A DNA stretch of 64,000 nt. It comes from an uncultured Muribaculaceae bacterium (GTDB taxonomy: Bacteria > Bacteroidota > Bacteroidia > Bacteroidales > Muribaculaceae). The notes below the pieces were generated by a model that saw nothing but the letters and a program-made list of their open reading frames with translations, ran no database searches and was not told the origin of the DNA. Of the stretch, positions 61,700 through 64,000 are shown piece by piece. The stretch covers positions 1 through 64,000 of the forward strand of contig CAJUQP010000010.1 in the NCBI GenBank assembly GCA_910588245.1. Reading direction: 5' to 3'. The position numbers and the translations under genes are program-made. How positions within the stretch are numbered: position 1 is the first letter of the stretch; every line of letters starts with the position of its first letter.

Positions 61700-62861
61700 T
61701 GATCGTGTCCTCCTCGTCCCAGAATTCGTCTTCCCAGTCCTGGTCGGTCATATCGGGGAGTTCTTCATCGACCTCATCATCCTGATGGAAGATGAAGCTG
61801 TCTTCCTCCTCCACCCTGTGGCGCACGTCGAGATCGCGGTGGGTGAGTGTCTGGCGCACCTGATTCTCCTCCGAGTTTATCTCCCTCCAGAGAAGATCCT
61901 TCAGTTCGGTCAGTCCCTGGCCGGTCACAGCCGAGATGAACACCGCCGGCACCCCCTCGGGAAGCTCCCGGGCCATCTCGTCGCGAAGTTCGTCGTCGAG
62001 CATGTCAGACTTCGATATGGCCAGCACACGGCTCTTGTCGGCAAGATCGGGGTTGAACTCCCTCAGCTCATTGAGCAGGATCTCATAGTCGCGCCTTATG
62101 TCGTCGCTGTCGGCGGGAATCATGAAGAGCAGCACCGCATTGCGCTCTATGTGGCGCAGGAAGCGCAGTCCTATACCCTTACCCTCACTGGCCCCTTCGA
62201 TGATGCCGGGGATATCGGCCATTACAAACGATTTGTCGCCCCTGTAGTTGACTATGCCGAGACTCGGCTCCATGGTGGTGAAGGGATAGTCGCCGATCTT
62301 GGGCTTTGCCGCCGACATAGCCGAGAGCAGAGTCGACTTACCGGCGTTGGGGAACCCTACGAGGCCCACGTCGCCGAGGAGCTTGAGCTCGAGCACCACA
62401 CTCTTCTCGATTGCCGGCTGTCCGGGCTGGGCATAGCGCGGCGCACGGTTGGTCGACGTGGCGAAATGCCAGTTGCCGAGCCCCCCTTTTCCTCCGCGCA
62501 GGAGATTGATCTCCTGGCCGTCTTCGGTGATCTCGCAAAGGAAGGCTCCGGTCTCGGCATCGAAAACAGCCGTGCCCACCGGCACCTCTATCACGCGGTC
62601 TTCGCCGTCTTTGCCCGTAGAGCGGTCGGCACCGCCACTCTGGCCGTCGGTGGCAAACACATGACGCTGGTAGCGCAGGGGAAGCAACGTCCACATATGC
62701 TGGTTGCCGCGCAATATGATATGGCCGCCGCGGCCGCCGTCGCCGCCGTCAGGCCCCCCCTTGGGTATATATTTGGCTCTATGGAAATGACGGCTCCCCG
62801 CGCCACCCTTCCCTGAGCGGCACAAGATCTTTACATAGTCTATGAAGTTTGATTCTGCCAT
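61689..62861 (-). CDS. obgE: GTPase ObgE/CgtA
   Basis: A 390-residue ribosome-assembly GTPase. The glycine-rich Obg fold comes first (CRSGKGGAGSRHFHRAKYIP, GGPDGGDGGRGG). The G domain follows with GFPNAGKSTLLSAM near 168, DYPFTTMEPSLG, DIPGIIEGAS and SKSD. The acidic C-terminal tail is typical. It lies 5 bp after the nucleotidyltransferase gene. Confidence 0.97.
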   Translation of the reverse strand: MAESNFIDYVKILCRSGKGGAGSRHFHRAKYIPKGGPDGGDGGRGGHIILRGNQHMWTLLPLRYQRHVFATDGQSGGADRSTGKDGEDRVIEVPVGTAVFDAETGAFLCEITEDGQEINLLRGGKGGLGNWHFATSTNRAPRYAQPGQPAIEKSVVLELKLLGDVGLVGFPNAGKSTLLSAMSAAKPKIGDYPFTTMEPSLGIVNYRGDKSFVMADIPGIIEGASEGKGIGLRFLRHIERNAVLLFMIPADSDDIRRDYEILLNELREFNPDLADKSRVLAISKSDMLDDELRDEMARELPEGVPAVFISAVTGQGLTELKDLLWREINSEENQVRQTLTHRDLDVRHRVEEEDSFIFHQDDEVDEELPDMTDQDWEDEFWDEEDTINGN

Positions 62862-62866
62862 AGTCC

Positions 62867-63907
62867 TTACAACATTCTGCGGTTCATGAGTTCGTTTGCA
62901 TATTTATAATCGTTGGGGGAACCGATGTCGATCCAGGTTCCCTCAATGGGGTAACAGCCCACGTGCCCTCCGTCGGCTATAAGTGCCGAGATAAAGTCGG
63001 GGGCGTCCATATATTCCCCCTTTGCGAGACGGCCGAGAAGCTCCCTCTTCATAAGATAAACACCGGCATTGGCGAAATAGTTGTAGGTAGGTTTCTCCAC
63101 CAGTCCCGTCACCCGGTCTTTCTCAAGGCGCATGAGGGCGAAAGGCACCGACACGTTGTAGGGCACGGAAGCCATGGTGAGATCAGCGCCACAGCGCGAG
63201 TGATGATTATAGAACGCCTCGAAATCAATGGTGGTCAGCAGGTCGGAATTCATCATCAGCACATTGTCGCGGCTCAGGCCCTCCACCAGCGAAAGGCTGC
63301 CCATTGTGCCGAGGCGACGCGGCTCACGGACGCATGTCACGGAGGAACGGCCCTGCCGATGGCAGAAATGGTCTTCTATCTGGTCGGCGAGATAATTTAC
63401 CGTCACGAATATATTCTCCACTCCGCAGGCCTCGAGTTCATCGACGTTGTAGTCGATGATCGCCTTTCCTCCGACCGGGAGGAGCGGCTTGGGGGTATTC
63501 TCCGTCAGCGGGCGCAGGCGCTCGCCACGTCCGCCGGCCATCAGGACAGCGTCGATGGGAAGTGAGGCGCGGAGAGTCCGCAGGTCGAGCACCTCCACCA
63601 CGAATCCGTCGCTGAGCACAGGGAGCAGGGAGATGCCCCGGCGGCGCCCCTCGGCTATGGCGTGGCTCAGATTGTCGCCGGGAGTCGCGGCCAGGAAGCC
63701 GCGGTGCATCACCCCGCGGAGGGTGTCGCCGAGTCCCGATCCCGAAATCAGGGCCCTTCGTATGTCGCCGTCGGTCACTGTGCCCGAGAGCCTGCCGTCG
63801 CCATCGAGGGCGAAAAGGGTCATCGACTCCCCCGACAGGGCGTTGAGGGCCTGCAGGGCCTCTCTGACTGTGGCCCCTTCACTGATAAAATGTCTCTTTT
63901 CTGTCAT
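62867..63907 (-). CDS. CBS-domain sugar-1-phosphate nucleotidyltransferase (PtmE-like layout)
   Basis: A 346-residue protein. Two CBS domains (about 5-115, TVREALQALNA, GTVTDGDIRRALISG) precede a nucleotidyltransferase domain (DAVLMAGGRGERLRPLTENTPKPLLPV, ILMMNSDLLTTIDF-like LMMNSDLLTTIDF, WIDIGSPNDYKYANE). The CBS plus nucleotidyltransferase layout is that of PtmE-type guanylyltransferases in legionaminic-acid synthesis. Mannose- or heptose-1-phosphate guanylyltransferases are alternatives. It is upstream of obgE in the same operon; the rest of any sugar pathway would lie beyond the right edge. Confidence 0.8.
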   Translation of the reverse strand: MTEKRHFISEGATVREALQALNALSGESMTLFALDGDGRLSGTVTDGDIRRALISGSGLGDTLRGVMHRGFLAATPGDNLSHAIAEGRRRGISLLPVLSDGFVVEVLDLRTLRASLPIDAVLMAGGRGERLRPLTENTPKPLLPVGGKAIIDYNVDELEACGVENIFVTVNYLADQIEDHFCHRQGRSSVTCVREPRRLGTMGSLSLVEGLSRDNVLMMNSDLLTTIDFEAFYNHHSRCGADLTMASVPYNVSVPFALMRLEKDRVTGLVEKPTYNYFANAGVYLMKRELLGRLAKGEYMDAPDFISALIADGGHVGCYPIEGTWIDIGSPNDYKYANELMNRRML

Positions 63908-63943
63908 CTCCTGTGGTTGATTGGGTTCTGTCCGTTACCGACG

Positions 63944-64000
63944 CTACGGCATATCTTCCGTGGGCCTGTAACGCTTCAGGGCGTTCTCCAGCTCCGTCAC
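63944..64000 (-). CDS. 3' end of a gene running off the window
   Basis: The minus-strand frame ends VTELENALKRYRPTEDMP followed by TAG, 36 bp before the CBS/nucleotidyltransferase gene. Only 18 residues are visible, too few to assign. Confidence 0.35.
   Translation of the reverse strand: MTELENALKRYRPTEDMP

Overview
The window is a chromosomal segment of a member of the Bacteroidales, most likely Muribaculaceae-like. Evidence: Bacteroidota promoters (TTTG, 19-20 bp, TAnnTTTG) before gyrB, a PD-(D/E)XK gene, a lacI-type gene and others; a hybrid two-component regulator (HTCS) beside carbohydrate-active enzymes; a GH97 enzyme; the thrA / ApgM-like / thrC operon; an rSAM/lipoprotein pair; GC content judged by eye in the mid-50s percent. 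Genus is not resolved.

Region 1 (1-3.6 kb) is the most unusual part. An ECF-type sigma factor is fused in one polypeptide to a transmembrane helix, a long Pro/Thr/Ala-rich linker and a predicted outer-membrane beta-barrel. It is followed by a small lipoprotein and a radical SAM/SPASM enzyme of the rSAM/lipoprotein type. The same two-block promoter-like element (11 nt and 13 nt identical blocks, both 8 nt apart) lies before the sigma gene and before the lipoprotein gene. This suggests a self-contained, autoregulated envelope-sensing circuit controlling a modified lipoprotein.

Region 2 (3.8-17.9 kb) is a polysaccharide-degradation cluster: GH97, heparinase II/III-like protein, a tiny remnant of a GH127/146-type enzyme, a beta-helix GH28/GH49-like protein, GH67 alpha-glucuronidase, GH10 xylanase lipoprotein, and a divergent HTCS. 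Glucuronoxylan is the clearest substrate. No SusC/SusD pair lies in the window. Region 3 (17.9-23.6 kb) holds topA and gyrB (divergent) and an ApgM-like protein that has lost several catalytic residues.

Region 4 (23.6-41.1 kb) is a surface-glycan locus: UDP-galactopyranose mutase and a galactofuranosyltransferase-like GT; a HAD phosphatase/dehydroquinate synthase fusion; an rfbF-rfbH-rfbG-reductase-TPP enzyme-GT2 operon whose content fits a CDP-yersiniose-type branched 3,6-dideoxyhexose; then an LpxL-like acyltransferase, an LtaS-like phosphotransferase, a Stealth phosphotransferase, a GT92 and a GT-A glycosyltransferase. Region 5 (41.1-50.4 kb) has a PD-(D/E)XK nuclease/transposase-family gene, a TonB-C protein, a four-gene FKBP/lipoprotein operon, tRNA-Gln, and the threonine operon.

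Region 6 (50.4-55.3 kb) is gene-poor: degenerate simple repeats, an internally deleted LacI-family gene with twin operators, a well-delimited candidate small RNA (about 52252-52481), and a GH3 lipoprotein. Region 7 (55.3-64 kb) is housekeeping: thyA, a 4Fe-4S membrane protein, yidC, pyrG, an acyltransferase, obgE, a CBS/nucleotidyltransferase, and the tail of a gene running off the right edge. All assignments come from reading the sequence. No database search or structure prediction was run.
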